Assembly: GCA_016748015.1 (NCBI GenBank)
Contig: JAAOMT010000718.1
Location: 168,698-232,697 of the forward strand
DNA length: 64,000 bases
Origin: Geosiphon pyriformis
Taxonomy: Eukaryota; Glomeromycota; Glomeromycetes; Archaeosporales; Geosiphonaceae
Direction of reading: 5' to 3'
Below, one piece after another: positions 37,326 through 49,538 of the stretch (position 1 is the stretch's first letter; each line of letters opens with the position of its first letter). Made by a program: the position numbers and the translations under genes. Under the pieces are notes generated by a model. It ran no database searches and was not told the DNA's origin. It worked only from the letters and a program-made list of their open reading frames with translations.

Positions 37326-39926
37326 TTAATATTGTTTTATTCTTGAGAGGCTATCAATATTAGTGTGTAGTTTTCCTGGTTTGTGATGTACAATGTATCT
37401 GTAGTCTGCTAGGAAGTCATTCCATTGAGACTGTTTGGCACTTTGTTCAGTTTTCTTTTTATTAAGCCATTTAAGACCAATATTGTTAATTATTATGTCA
37501 AATTCTTTTCTATTCTTCAGGTATTGTTGAAAGTGTTTGAAAGCCCAGATGACTGCAGCAGCTTCTAATTCAGTTGAGCCATATTTGAGTTTTGTTGGCT
37601 TGAGTGTTCTGCTGACATAGGCGATAATTTGTTTCTGGCCATTTTCATCCAATTGTGATAAGATGGCACCAAATGTTATGTGTGAAGCATCAGTGGCTAA
37701 TTGAAATTGTTTGTTGAAGTCTGGGTAAACAAGAACTGGGACTGTTGTCAATTTTGTTTTAAGAGTTTCAAAAGCTTTTTGTTGTTCTTTAGTTCATTTG
37801 TATGATACATTTTTGTTGGTAAGATAATTGAGTGGTTTGGCAATTTCTGAGAATTCTTTTATAAATTTTTGATAATAAGAGACTAATCCTACAAATCTTC
37901 GTAATTCTGTGGTATTTTTGGGAGTTTGAAAGTTTTTGACAGCACTAATTGTTCCAGAATTTGGTTTGACTCCATCTTTGCTAACAATGTGTCTGAGGAA
38001 GATTAAGCTTGTTTTCCCAAAGTGACATTTTTCAATATTTAACTTTAATTCTGCTTTCTGTAATCATTGAAAAACTTCTCACAGGTGAATAAGGTGGACT
38101 TCAAAGCTTGGTAAGTATATATCAGTGTTATCAAGATATACAACTACTGATTGCCACAAGAGCCCTTCATATACAACATTCATGAGTTGCTGAAATGTTG
38201 CTGGTGCATTGCAGAGTCCAAAAAACATAACATTGAACTCATAATTTTCTTTTTGGGTGGTAAATGCTGTTTTGGATCAGTCTTTTGGGTCTATTTCGAC
38301 TTGCCAATATCTACTTTCCAAGTCCAAAGTTGAGAAGAACTTGGCTTTTCCTAAAGCATCTAACATGTCATCAATTCTTGGAAGAGGGTAGGCATCTCCA
38401 ATTGTAATACTATTCAGTTGTCTATAATCAACACAGAATCTGATTTTTTCGTTTTTCTTTTTAACTAAAACTACTGGTGAGGCCCAAAGACTTCTTGATG
38501 GTTAAATCAATCCGTTATTGAGCATTTTTTGGATCTCTTCTCTAATGAATTGGTGGCTGGCAGGTGGCACTCGATAAGCTTGTTGACGTTTTGGTGAAGC
38601 ATCTTCTGTATGGATCTGATGTTGAACAATGTCTGTTTTTCCCAAGTCATTGTTGTCTTTTGCAAATATATTTGTAAATTCAGTTATCAATTGTTTCAAT
38701 TGTCTTTGTTGTTAAGGTTTTAAGGGACTCATGTTAATACAAAAGAGTTTTTTTTCCAAAAGATGGTAGTTTTCAGTGGTGAGAATGATATTTGGATTTG
38801 GGAGTAGAGTGTGCCATACAATTTTGATAAAATTAGAGACAATTTGAGGGTTTTCATCTTGAAAAATATTGCTGTGTATGATTCCAATCTCTAATTTGTT
38901 TAATAAAACAATAAGGTAATTATTAAGATTGTAGAATATAACTCAAAATTTTTTCATTTCTTTGGGAATATAAACGTTTGGAATTGAGATTTCATCCTTC
39001 AAACAGATTTGTTTATTGAATTCAAAAATTTGTTGGGTAGTAGTGGGTTTTGAGCAAGTGTAAATTTCGTGATGTTCTCCAAAAGGTGAAATGGTAATTG
39101 GTTGGAGAAGTTGAAGAATCTGGTGAGATTCATTTTGTATTTTAAGAGCTATGTTTATTGGAACTGTAAATTGTCCAGTTAAACCAAAACCTTGAGTTCT
39201 TCTTTCACTTTTTCCCAATTGTTCTCTATTGTTAACTGATTGTAGACCCGAAATATTGATTAAGAGTAGGTAAATTGCTTAAGCAATTTTTTCAGCATGT
39301 TCAATCTTGAATAGTTTGTCTGTTTCATTCTGCAATATGATGGTAATGTCTCCAGTGTATCCTGCATCTATAACTCCTCCTCTAATATTGATTCCTTTGC
39401 TTGCCAATAATGATCTGGAGGCAATTTGAACCATTGCTTCAGGTAGAATTTCAAGAGCAATTTTGAGATTGATTTTTGTTAAAGACTTTGGTTGGAGAAC
39501 CAAAGTATTTTTTTCTAGGTATCTTAGGTCATATCTGGCATCAATTTCGTGTGCTTTTTCTGGTCTGATTCTTTGGCCATGGTTGTCAAAGTATTTAAGT
39601 TGTAGAGGTGGTTGCTTTTCAAGAAGATAGATGGGGGTGGTTGGTAGTTCTTTTACTAGTTTAGATACTCCAAATTCGATTTCATTTTCATTATTCTCCT
39701 CTGGCAGGAGAATGTTAAGAGCATAGCATTCTGAACACTATTTATTATCACAAGGCATGATGTATTCTTCACACAATTAAATGTTCATTTGTCATAATCA
39801 TTGAATTTAAGCTTCTTGAGTCGGATATGTGTGGCTTGCAATTTGGTGGTAGGTTTCTACTTCATCTTCATAATCAAATTCAGCTTATTCCATGATATAC
39901 TCAATGTATTCAGCTTTTTTTATTTG
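37326..39926 (-). pseudogene. E2 polyprotein, pol part (dUTPase-RT-RNase H)
   Basis: In order: dUTPase at about 39560-39180; a pre-RT beta-rich linker (ITISPFGEHHEIYTC); RT start with KQLITEFTNIFAKDNNDLGK; the RT box is YLDNTDIY at about 38112-38135 (second catalytic Asp now Asn); RNase H at 37751-37326 with LATDASHITFGAILSQ, TELEAAAVIWAF and INNIGLKWL (where relatives have TDN). It ends IDSLSRIKQY-stop at 37326. Many TAG/TGA/TAA stops sit where Gln, Trp or Arg is expected. The N-terminal half of the protein continues at 60027 on the other side of element C. Confidence 0.88.
39180..39560 (-). other. E2 dUTPase domain
   Basis: Motif 1 IDARYDLRY (Gly to Arg), motif 2 ASRSLLA, motif 3 GGVIDAGYTGDI intact, motif 4 AEKIA followed by TAA in place of Gln, motif 5 RTQGFGLTG. 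The catalytic Asp and Tyr of motif 3 are kept. Confidence 0.85.
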
Positions 39927-39930
39927 GCAG

Positions 39931-41022
39931 TGGTTACCCGAGTAGAAAAACTGATCCAAAGTTATGAAGAAATGTGATCAAAACGTGACATAACACAGAA
40001 TAATGTGCAATAACATTGGATAACGCATTATAACGTTGGATAACGTGTTATAATGCAGGATAACACAGAATAGCATGTATAGCGTAGGATAATGTGTTAT
40101 AACACAGAATAACACAGAATAACATGTAATAACGTTAGATAATGTGTTATAATATAGGATAACTAGCGATAACATAGAAAAATGAAGCAATAACAGAAAC
40201 AACAAAGCAATAGCTAGTGATAGCGAGACAATTGAAAGCAATCCTGTAAAACCAAAAGAATGTATAAAAGCAAGTAGTTATAGAAGTAAGAAAAGACAGA
40301 AAAGAAAAAATAGATACAAACTTTTAGACCAGAAATTAAAATATCCATACCCCTTCATCCTTTATTATCTTCCCTATTTCATCTTCTGAAATAAACCAAT
40401 TATTAAAAGAAATCAGAATCACGAATTCATGTTCTCGAACTTCATGGAATTTACGTAAATTAACTCTTGTCTCGTACTTTTGTTCTAGAACAGATGCTCT
40501 TAGCATAACCACCTCAAACCTATTAACGATTTGGACCAATTGCTTTTAATCACAGTGATTGACAATACTAATTTATCTTTTCTCTCTTTTCTTTTCTTTT
40601 CTTTTTCTTTTTCTTTCTTTTTCTGTCTTATTTTTTGTGGAGCGGCAACATAGTAAAATTGACTGTCTGAGAATAGACTTCGTGATAGCCTGATAAAAGA
40701 GGGAAGCTCCCCCTAAGTTTTGGATATTAACATTATCTTGTTAGCTTACCAGAAGGGTGAAAAGACAACGCCAGATCCTAATGACTGCACTCGTTAGCTC
40801 AGAGAAGAAAGCTCACATTTACAAAAAATGTTGCAATCAATGAAAGACAAACTCTGTGCCTTATAACCAAAGAACTCAACAGGTAAAATTCACATCTAGA
40901 AATAGATCTTCAGAGACTGATAATCAAGACTAAGCCAAAAAAATTATGCGGAAGACACATTATCAATAATTGAGAGCACTAAACATTACCATTTCCCATA
41001 CCCACCAAGTTTACCCGTAACA
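39931..41022 (+). repeat. Element C 5' LTR (1092 bp)
   Basis: Begins TGGTTACCCGAG (an extra G against TGTTACCTGA at the 3' LTR) and ends CCCGTAACA. It contains an array of GATAACxx/AATAACxx words (about 39985-40165), TATAAAAG at 40263-40270 and a long pyrimidine tract near 40575-40630. Confidence 0.93.
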
Positions 41023-41040
41023 TTTGGTGCTTTCTGTGAG
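41023..41040 (+). promoter_or_regulatory. Element C primer-binding site
   Basis: TTTGGTGCTTTCTGTGAG follows the LTR directly; compare TTTGGTGCTCCCTGTGAG in A1. Confidence 0.8.
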
Positions 41041-43847
41041 GTTATAAATCCACAGAGACAGAGCACTCCCAAAAATACATAAAAGTGATGACTATTGGAA
41101 CAATAGGAAAGGACCACTCCTTGTACAGAAAAGCACTATTTCAATACTTTCGAAAAGACCTAGGAATATCAGCAGGAACCGCTTATGCAGAAAGTGATTT
41201 TTGTAACTATATCAATGCAAAAATTGACTGCTTGTTAGGCCGTGCAACTGATACAGGAAGACTTGGAGAACAAATCCATTAAAGCTTACTAGGGTACTTA
41301 ACAGCCACAACTACCCAAGCAATCGCTGAAACTCTGCGCATAATCAATACAGACATTAAATATTATGTGGCACAATGATTCCCTCAAGTACAACAACCAA
41401 TGAAATCTGACTTTGAGGAATACGAAAACAAATCCAACAACCCCGTAACTGCCCAAGCCAAGTCCACAGTCAACAAGAAACCAAGAGTCTTTTTCCCAAC
41501 AACTCCATCATACCATCAGACACCCCAAAGTAGAATTGTATTCAACCCACCCCCAGAAACCCAGTCAGAAACACCATGAACTCCTGGAAATCCACACCCT
41601 TGGAATCAACACAGTTGGACCAAATCACTAGGAAAATATGGATCACTGTTTGGAAATCTTACCCCAGCAGCCGGTCAAACAGAAGGAAACCTGTCAACTT
41701 GGGAACAGCCACCAGCACAAAACCTAGCAGAATTAGCATCTCCCCTAATGGAAGAAACAGCTATCTTACAACCTATTGGTTCAAGTGACAAAGGAAAGCA
41801 ACCAGCATTAGCACCCAGAGAACACTCAAATACATGGATACCAATCCCTTTAAACATAACCAGTAACACCCCACCCATTAACTGGATCATGGCTTACTGA
41901 GATATCACTAAATTGGAAAAATTCTCTGGTGAAGAAGATAATGCATATTCTTGGATTGCGGATGCTGAGAAAGCAATTACTGCTAACAGTTGGAACGATG
42001 ACCGTACAGTTCAGACACTGCCGTTTTTTCTGATCAGAACCACCAATTCATGGTATCAGAGCCTGGCAAAGAAGCCTACCTCCTTTACTAAGTTTAAACT
42101 CGCATTTCTGCAATACTTCTGTGACCCCAATACGTTAATCTGATTGCAGAATCAATTCAGCATAATTAAACAAAAAGATCACAAAGCAGTAACTACTTAT
42201 CTCAGACAATTCAATCAAATTCTGCATTAAATATTAGCTATCGAAAGGGACTACTACACTATGGTGCAAGTTCTTAATCAATTTATTAAAGAATTGTGGA
42301 GTAGTATTCTAAGATCCATAAGACCCTGCCATCTGACTAGTTTACAAGACGCCGTCACTCTCACTCGCAATTTTGAGTCTGCAGAACAAGAAGCGAACTA
42401 TACCCAAGCCTTTAATTTAGCCATTAACAGAACCTCTGACATTGATGCAAAGATAACCCAATTGAGTGAAAAACTAACTCAGAAAATTGAGGGATTCTTA
42501 GCCAGAACTACAGGAACTTACCAACCACCCCAACGGAGAGAAAATAACAATAACAGTAGATACTCACAGCAACAGAATCATCAGCAACAGCAACAACCTT
42601 GGAGATCTGATCCCTGCAACTGCTACTACTGCCAGAAACCTGGACACATTACTCGTGACTGCAGAAGGAAGATCATGGACCAAAATCAAGGAAACCACCA
42701 GCAACCCAGATATCAGCAAAACATGGTACCCCAATATTCCATACCTCAGAATTAACTGCCTCTATATGCACAACAAGTCCCGTACACTCAATCACCACCC
42801 CAGAATTATTATCAACCATCACCAATGACACAAGCAATCTCTCACTATCAAACTTTCCCTTACAGTCCGTCCAAACTTTGAGCTATAGACTATAATCAGG
42901 GATGGAAGAATCCCAACAACAATTAGGTACAAACCAACAGTGGACTGTCTCGACCAATCCCTCGTGGTCCTGCCCAATCTCGACCAACACCAACTGGATA
43001 CCCAAATCAAGCTTCCTATTTTGGTCTTATGGAAGACCAGGGTTTTGATAAATCTACACCTGTGGAAGGGAGGGATATAAAACAAATCTCCCAACCTTCC
43101 AAGCAAACAAAAAGCAATATCCCACCAGCCACTATTACTGAAGACACCACCCTAGCCGCCATATTTCCTTTTGATATCGATAATTTGAACACACATAGCC
43201 TTTTTAGTGGAGCAGCCATCAATCAAGATAAACCAATAACAGCCCTATACACCGATGCCAGAGTCAGAGGAATAGACATTAAATTAATCCTGAATAGCGG
43301 ATCAGCTGGTAGCATAATCACAAAGCAGCTCATGGACCAACTAGGTTACTGAGTAAACCGTGCTGCTACCGCCCGGATCATTACAGTAAATGGGAACACA
43401 AAAACCCTGATAGGAAAAATTGACAACTTCCCCTTTAAGATTAATGGAATCCAAATCCCTACCAAAGTACTTGTCATAGAAGCTACTCAATATCAAGCTC
43501 TAGTAGGAAACAACTGGTTGTCAAAAGCCAATGCTACTCTTGACTGGAACACCCAAGAACTTCAACTCACATTCAATGGACAGCATGCCCAAGTCCCAGC
43601 TATGTGTGAACACTTTAAAAACCAACGTACCGAAGAACCTCTTATTGAATTCGAAAACACATCAATGCCACCAACTATCGAGACCTATCAGGTTTCATGG
43701 GTGGATGATTATCGAACTGAACTACCCTCACCACCAACCTGGAAAGAAAAAGAAAAAGGCAGAGCCAAAAAAGAACCCCAATTGTCATCACTAGGATACA
43801 TAATCTTGGACTAAAGAAACTTATTTTACCAACTCTCAAGACTAATA

Positions 43848-44465
43848 TGTGTCAATTGTGGAAAAAAACTATTCACTATGGACGCATGTATCAGGGACAA
43901 TGAAGAATGGCCCACCGCCACCAAATACTATTGCAGGCCTTGTTTACTGGAAAGATTTAGACGACCAAAATAACAAGGCAAGTGGGACCACATGCCATGC
44001 CTCGCATGTGGTGAAATCCTGCCAGATGAAAGACTCTGGAATGATGTGCCTGGCAGAGGAAGAACATGTGACGAGGCTTGTCAATACACCATATTAATCA
44101 ATGATTGGGTACGAAAAGGAACCCCTATCAAGGACGCTTGGAAATGAGCACTCAACAGGCTAGATGGTTATCCACACGATGACCACAAAATCTGGAGAAT
44201 GGCAAGCGCCAAGGCCGAAGGTGCCACACCTGAAGAAATATGAAAAATTAAGGACAACCCTTGGATGCCCAAATATACTGGATCTGACTACCCTGAGGAT
44301 GATTTCTTCACAGATAACCCAGATGCATTTCAGAACTGATATCAGGAATTGGCCCCAACTCGTGAGGAACAGGAGCAAAGGTTGGCCAATTTAAATACCA
44401 AACTATGCGATCACTGTTTGATCTCCTGTCACTTCCAGTACTGTGATAAATGTGATCTCATGTTT
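43848..44465 (+). other. Element C cysteine-rich module
   Basis: In the polyprotein frame: CVNCGKKLFTMDAC, YYCRPCLLERF, GKWDHMPCLACGEILPDE, CDEACQY, and LCDHCLISCHFQYCDKCD. Same order as A1 and E2. Unknown zinc-binding-like module. Confidence 0.75.
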
Positions 44466-44651
44466 AATCTGCCTTCAAGAATACTGTTTCCAATCACCAA
44501 ACTACCTGAACCCAAAGAAGAGGTATTGATTACCGAGGACATGTCATTTCAAGATCCAACTGAAGATACCGAAACAGAACAGTATCTCGCATATCCCAAC
44601 CTATCCAAAAAACTAGAGCTAAAATGGTACAGTGACAATGAGGAAAGAATC

Positions 44652-45050
44652 TGCCCCAAAAGAGTGCATAACACCAATGCTGGTTTCAACCTACAATACT
44701 CCAGACAATCACTCATCATTATAGCCTCACATTCTTTCGTAAAAATAGATCTTAAGATAGCATTAGAAATTCCTGTTAGTACAATGGTACAAGTTGTCTC
44801 TCAATCTAGTCTAACCAAGAAAGGAATCGACATAAAAGGAGGAATCATTAATGCTGGTTACATGGGAAACATTATCGTAATATTACAGAACAATTCGGAC
44901 AAATCCTACAAAATAGAATCACAAGAAAAGATTGCCCAAGCTATCTTCCTACCCCTAGTCAAAATACCCCAATTAACCCTGGTAACAATCTGAGAAAAGT
45001 TAGGCCTCACTGCCCAAGGAATCAATGGGTTTAGATTAAGTGGAAGAGGA
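44652..45050 (+). other. Element C dUTPase domain, inactivated
   Basis: Motif 1 TNAGFNLQY, 2 VSQSSLT, 3 GGIINAGYMGNI (catalytic-site Asp now Asn), 4 QEKIAQAIF, 5 GINGFRLSGRG. Likely non-catalytic in this copy. Confidence 0.85.
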
Positions 45051-46877
45051 AACGTACCAGTTAATTTCATGGAAAAAGACAGTGACCAGATAGAATTTAT
45101 CCACACTGACACCATCATCTCCATTCCTCCATACCAACAATACATTCTTAAGGTGAATCGAAAGATCCAAGATCAAGCTCTATTATTTGAAGCCAGTTCC
45201 GAAATCTGTTCCCTAGCCAATGTTGCTAATCTATACCTACTGGCCAAAGCCCATAAACACTTCAAAATCTTCATCCACAACCCGACAAAAGATGTCATTG
45301 AAATCCCTGAAGAGACCTTCATCAGTTTCATATCCGCAGATAGTCAGAATCCTGAAAAACCCCAGTCCATTCCAGATTTCGCACAATTATTCTTATTTTG
45401 TGACATTATCTCACAAGTATGGAATTTGCCAAAAGAAAGTTACTTGTTTACACCAGAAGAGATCAATAAATTAAATTTAAGAAATTTAAGTACCAACAAA
45501 TGCAACTCAAAGTCCTTCTGAATCAGTATGCTGATATCTTTGCCAGTAAAAATGAGTTTGGATGCACCGACATCATGAAGCATCAGATTGATACAAGAGA
45601 TGCTCGACCAATTAAGCAACAAGCTTACTATGTACTCCCATCTGGTGATAACCTAATTAAGCAAGAAGTGCAACGGATGCTTGATAACGGCCTAATCAAA
45701 GAATCGTTAAGCCCTTGGTCCTCGCCAGTAGTCTTGGTCACCAAGAAAAACAGAAAAATGCGATTCTGCATAGATTATTGAAAACTAAATAGCATCATGC
45801 AAGGAGATAGTTATTCCACTCCCCTCATCCAGGAAATTCTGGACAATCTAGGGAAAAAGAAATGGTTCTTGTCATTAGATTTAGCAAATGATTACTGGCA
45901 AGTTAAAATGGACCCCAAAGACAAAGGAAAAACAGCGTTTACCACTCAAGATGGAAACTTCAAGTTTAACATAATGCCTTTTAGATTTTGTAATGCTCCT
46001 GCCACGTTTCAACATCTGATAGATGTAGTATACAAAGGAATCCTTTGAAAATCAGTAGTAGTCTACCTAGACAACACAAACGTGTTTTCCGAAACATTCG
46101 AAGACTATCTGCTCCACCTGCAACAAGTCTTTGAATGCCTTTGTAGTGCTGAATTGAAACTCAATCCTGAGAAGTGCTTCTTTGGAAAAACTGAGTTAAA
46201 ATTCCTAGAACATGTAATCAGCAAGGACAGAGTTAAACCTGATCCAGATAAAGTACAAAAAATCAAGGATTTTCTAGCCCCAATCAACCTCAGAGAATTA
46301 CAAGAATTTCTAGGATTAGCAGGATATTATCATCAATTTGTCAAAGGTTTCTCAAACATCACAAAACCACTCCATCAATTGTTGTCTAAATATGTACCGT
46401 ACTTGTAAAAGGAAGATCAACAGAAAGCATTCGACTATCTCAAGCAGCAATTGATCACATCCCCAATCTTGATTTATCCAGATTTCACTAAATGGTTCAT
46501 TGTCACTACGGACGCCTCGAAAAATACTCTAGGAGCAGTCTTATTACAGATAAGACTGGACAATAGAGAACACCCAGTTGTCTATGCTAGTCGCAGCACT
46601 AGCCCAGCAGAAAAAAATTACAGCACAACAGATCTGGAATGTCTTGCCATTTATTGGACCATACAGACTTGGAAACATTACCTCAGTTAACCATTTGACC
46701 TATATACTGACCACAAAGGACTTATTTGGTTACTCAATAATCCACAACTAGAAAAAAAATATGCGAGATGAAGTACTTATCTACAACAATTCCCATTCAA
46801 AGTCTATTACAAGGAAGGATCTAAGAACACCAATGCCGACAGTTTGTCGAGGATGCCACAAACCTAATTCCAGACCC

Positions 46878-48245
46878 ATGGACACACTCACTTATCAACA
46901 ACTACATCAGTACCTATTGACACTACGTTTCAAGGAGATATTATCTCAACAGGAACAGAGTACCATACAAAAACAAGCCTGAAATTATTTTATTCAAGAC
47001 AACCAACTATATTGACAAGAACACCAAAACCACCTCAACTCACAATGACTAATCATGGACAGTGAAAGAGAAACTATACTATATAGCGTGCATTCAGATC
47101 CGACTGCAGAACACTTTAACAAAGATGCTACTTTTGAAAGAACACTAAACTTATACTATTGGCTAATGATGCACAAAGACATTTTTGAATGTGTGCTCAA
47201 TTGTAACACATGCCAACAAAGAGGAAGAGCAAGATTAACAGAACCACTTCGACCCATTCCAGTTGGAAATCCATTTGATAGAATCAGAATCGATTTGGTT
47301 GGACCTCTTTCAATTACATCCCAAGGAAATTGCTATATTGCTGTAGTCATAGACTATTTTACAAAATGGCCAGAAGCCAGAGCAATCCAAGTGGCCGATG
47401 CCAAAACAGTCGCCAAATTTGTGCATTAAGACCTAATTTGCCGACATGGATGTCTAAAAGAATTATTATCTGATCAGGAAACACACTTTGTTAATAATAT
47501 GCTGACTGAACTAAGCCAATAGTTTGGAATAAAGAGATCCTTATTGTCACCATACCACCCACAAATGAATGGACTGGTAGAATGATTTAACAAAACACTG
47601 TGCAAAGCACTAGCAAAAATAAATCATGAAAACAGACAAGAATAGAACTTATTCATACCTTCTGTACTTTTTGTATACCGAACATTGAAACAAAATACGA
47701 CTCAGTTCACACCATTCGAACTAGTCTATGGAAGAAAAGCTACATTACTGATTGAACGAATAATACCGTCATACCCAACAAAAACAATCAATGAAGAAAA
47801 TTTTGAGGCTACCTTATACCAAAGAACGTACCAGCTAATAAAAACGTTGGAAAACAATCGAAGAACAGCAGCTGACAATATTAGTCACACTCAAGAATGA
47901 CAAAAAGAAAGACATGATAAACACTTATTAGAACAACCAATGGAATTCAAGATTGGAGACCAAATACTATTACATCATATAAAAGCTGAGAAACAGTGGA
48001 GTAGAAAGTTTGACCCAAAATGGGACGGTTCATTCCACATATACAAAGCGTTAGGAAATGGAGCTTACAAATTACAATTGGAAGACAGAATTTTAAAGAA
48101 AGTAGCACATGGAAATCAGTTAAAAATTTATCATGTAAAACAGGAATCATCATCATCAGTACCTCAACTAGGAACACAAATTTCATTAATCAGACCAGAA
48201 GATATACCACGAGATCTGGAACCAATCATCATCATCAAAACGTAG
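46878..48245 (+). pseudogene. Element C integrase, separate ORF
   Basis: ATG 46878 (MDTLTYQQLHQYL) lies 10 nt after the RNase H stop, in the +1 frame. Zinc domain: HSDPTAEHF ... CNTCQQRG. DDE core: RIDLVGPLSITS (first Asp), LLSDQETHFVNN (second Asp), and GLVE followed by TGA where Arg is expected (the Glu is kept). C-terminal basic region: FKIGDQILLHHIKAEKQW ... NGAYKL. Stops include TGA, TAA and TAG at Trp, Arg and Gln positions. It ends at TAG 48243-48245; length 456 codons. Confidence 0.9.
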
Positions 48246-48325
48246 ACAACGGGCAGCAAATTAAATTGGGGAATTCAAATATATATAGCATCCAAAAAGC
48301 AGCAAGAAACAATAGAAATTTCAAC

Positions 48326-48538
48326 ATGGACCTTTCAGATCAAATTTTAAAATTATCTAAACAATTATTTGAAACAATTCAAAAATCGACATCTTAAATA
48401 GAAATAACAATTGATAAAAAAGAGATATGATACAAAGATAAGAGCAGGAGAGGGGAAGACGAAAGTTCAATTAGAACTAAACATTCTCTCCCCTACTCAC
48501 CACCCGAAAGGCAATGTGGAAAGAAAAATTGCTTTTGG
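48326..48538 (+). pseudogene. Element C ORF3, first 71 codons (split by element B)
   Basis: ATG 48326 (MDLSDQILKLSKQLFETI), with stops after KSTS (TAA) and KKEI (TGA). The TGA sits exactly where A1 ORF3 also has TGA in the motif IEITIxxxxI-stop-Y, so Trp was probably ancestral. The 213 nt end on a codon boundary at the duplication TTGG and continue in frame at 58415. Confidence 0.8.
48535..48538 (+). repeat. Target duplication of element B, left copy TTGG
   Basis: Partner TCGA at 58411-58414. The two differ by transitions only, and removing one copy restores the ORF3 frame. Confidence 0.65.
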
Positions 48539-49520
48539 CATTACCAGATGAAATTAGAGATATTATTTAGCATAAAATTATCTTATAATTCCTATCATTA
48601 ATTAGCATATATTATTGTTTCAAATTATCATTTATTATATTAGCAAAAATGTCCAATAATTATCATTTAATTAATAACCCAAATTGTACACAACACAAAT
48701 GTAACCTAATTGTGATGATCAATCATGCAATACCCTGAACTATGTAACATTTAAAAGTTCGCCGAAATTTGTAGAAATTTGCCGAAATAATTGATAGTTC
48801 ACTGAAATATCTAATAGTTTGCAGAAATAACTTGTAGTTCACCAAAATGTATCTTTAGTTCAGCGAAATTGTAGAAAATAGCAAAGTTCAAGTTCATAGA
48901 ATAGTGTTACAACAAGTTGTATAAAAGAAGAGCTTCTCTCTTCGAGAAAATGTATCTTACTTTAGATTTATCTCTTCAAACCGTTCCTATATACACAAAG
49001 AGAAATAAATATCAAATAATTTGAAAAAACAAAATTCTTTAAACTATTGCACTTGGAAAATCCTCAAAACCCAACTAACGTTTTGAAATTGATTAGCTAC
49101 CAATTTTAGTAAACTGTTAGTGACTCCAGGCCTGGATAGAAAACGTTTTCCTTGATAAAATTTTATTTCTTTTACATTTCTTTTCTTTTTCTTTTCTTTT
49201 CTTATTATAATCATTAGAGTAGTCTACAGACGAGATTTTTGTAGAAGAGTTGACTTTTACAGCAAAGTAACTACACATTTTTAGTGAGCTTCCAGACGAG
49301 CAATTCCTGGAAAAGAGTTGACATTTACTACAACGTAACTACATAAAGTAACTGGCACAGAATTGGCCATTCCACTTATAAGCCCAGCAATTCAAATTAT
49401 AGGAGATAATTTGAAGATAAATTCAGTTACTAGAGGTTTAACCACATCCAGAAAATGTAAATTCACAGCAAACAGACATTAACAACATTTAAGAAAAGAG
49501 ACCAAAAACCTTCGGTAACA
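48539..49520 (+). repeat. Element B 5' LTR (982 bp)
   Basis: Begins CATTACCAGATG (3' LTR: TGTTACCAGACA) and ends CTTCGGTAACA. U3 has repeated GCCGAAATTTGTAGAAAT/ACCGAAATA words (about 48762-48870), then TATAAAAG at 48920-48927. Confidence 0.93.
48920..48927 (+). promoter_or_regulatory. Probable TATA box of the element B LTR
   Basis: TATAAAAG about 50 bp after the short-repeat array. The same order recurs in the 3' LTR (57814-57821) and in the family C LTRs (40263-40270, 59263-59270). Confidence 0.6.
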
Positions 49521-49538
49521 TTTGGTGCTCTCTTACAG
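49521..49538 (+). promoter_or_regulatory. Element B primer-binding site
   Basis: TTTGGTGCTCTCTTACAG next to the LTR. The first 10 bases are identical to the A1 and C sites. Confidence 0.8.

Larger units (their letters stand above)
34007..39930 (-). mobile_element. Ty3/gypsy E2 (family B), left part: 3' LTR to the Cys module/dUTPase boundary
   Basis: Reading on the minus strand, this part holds dUTPase, RT, RNase H, integrase, ORF3, polypurine tract and 3' LTR. Its gag-protease half continues at 60027-62571 and 63553-63684, because element C inserted at GCAG/GTGG (39927-39930 and 60023-60026). The 5' LTR is outside the window. It interrupts the plus LINE after GCGG (34003-34006). Confidence 0.9.
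41088..46867 (+). pseudogene. Element C Gag-Pro-Cys-dUTPase-RT-RNase H polyprotein
   Basis: Starts ATG 41088 (MTIGTIGKDHSLYRKALF). Gag domain near 41913-42300 (LPFFLIRTTNSWYQSL). Knuckle CYYCQKPGHITRDC at about 42624-42662, intact. Protease LILNSGSAGSIIT near 43288 has the catalytic Asp changed to Asn. Cys module at 43848-44465. dUTPase at 44652-45050. After an indel near 45487 the RT continues in another frame: PWSSPVVLVTKKN, FCIDY-stop-KLN, and YLDNTNVFS near 46063 (second catalytic Asp now Asn). RNase H: VTTDASKNTLGAVLLQ and STTDLECLAIYWTI. It ends NADSLSRMPQT-stop at 46867. It is dead through stops, one frameshift and three active-site losses. Confidence 0.9.

Noticed and set aside
40336-40539. 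ORFs 40336-40539 and 59336-59539 (minus) as a conserved protein
   Set aside because: They are the same stretch of the two family C LTRs, so their similarity is LTR identity rather than coding conservation.
45480-45525. Programmed frameshift between dUTPase and RT
   Set aside because: Seen only in element C; A1 and B keep one frame here, so it is a copy-specific indel.
41088-48245. Alternative genetic code in which TGA is read as Trp or Arg
   Set aside because: TAA and TAG also occur at Gln and Trp positions, TGA replaces both Arg and Trp, and both host genes use normal codons without internal stops. Mutation explains it better.
47940-48245. Chromodomain at the integrase C-terminus (chromovirus)
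   Set aside because: The tail has the basic region and an NGAYKL (GPY/F-like) segment but no chromodomain aromatic pattern before the stop.
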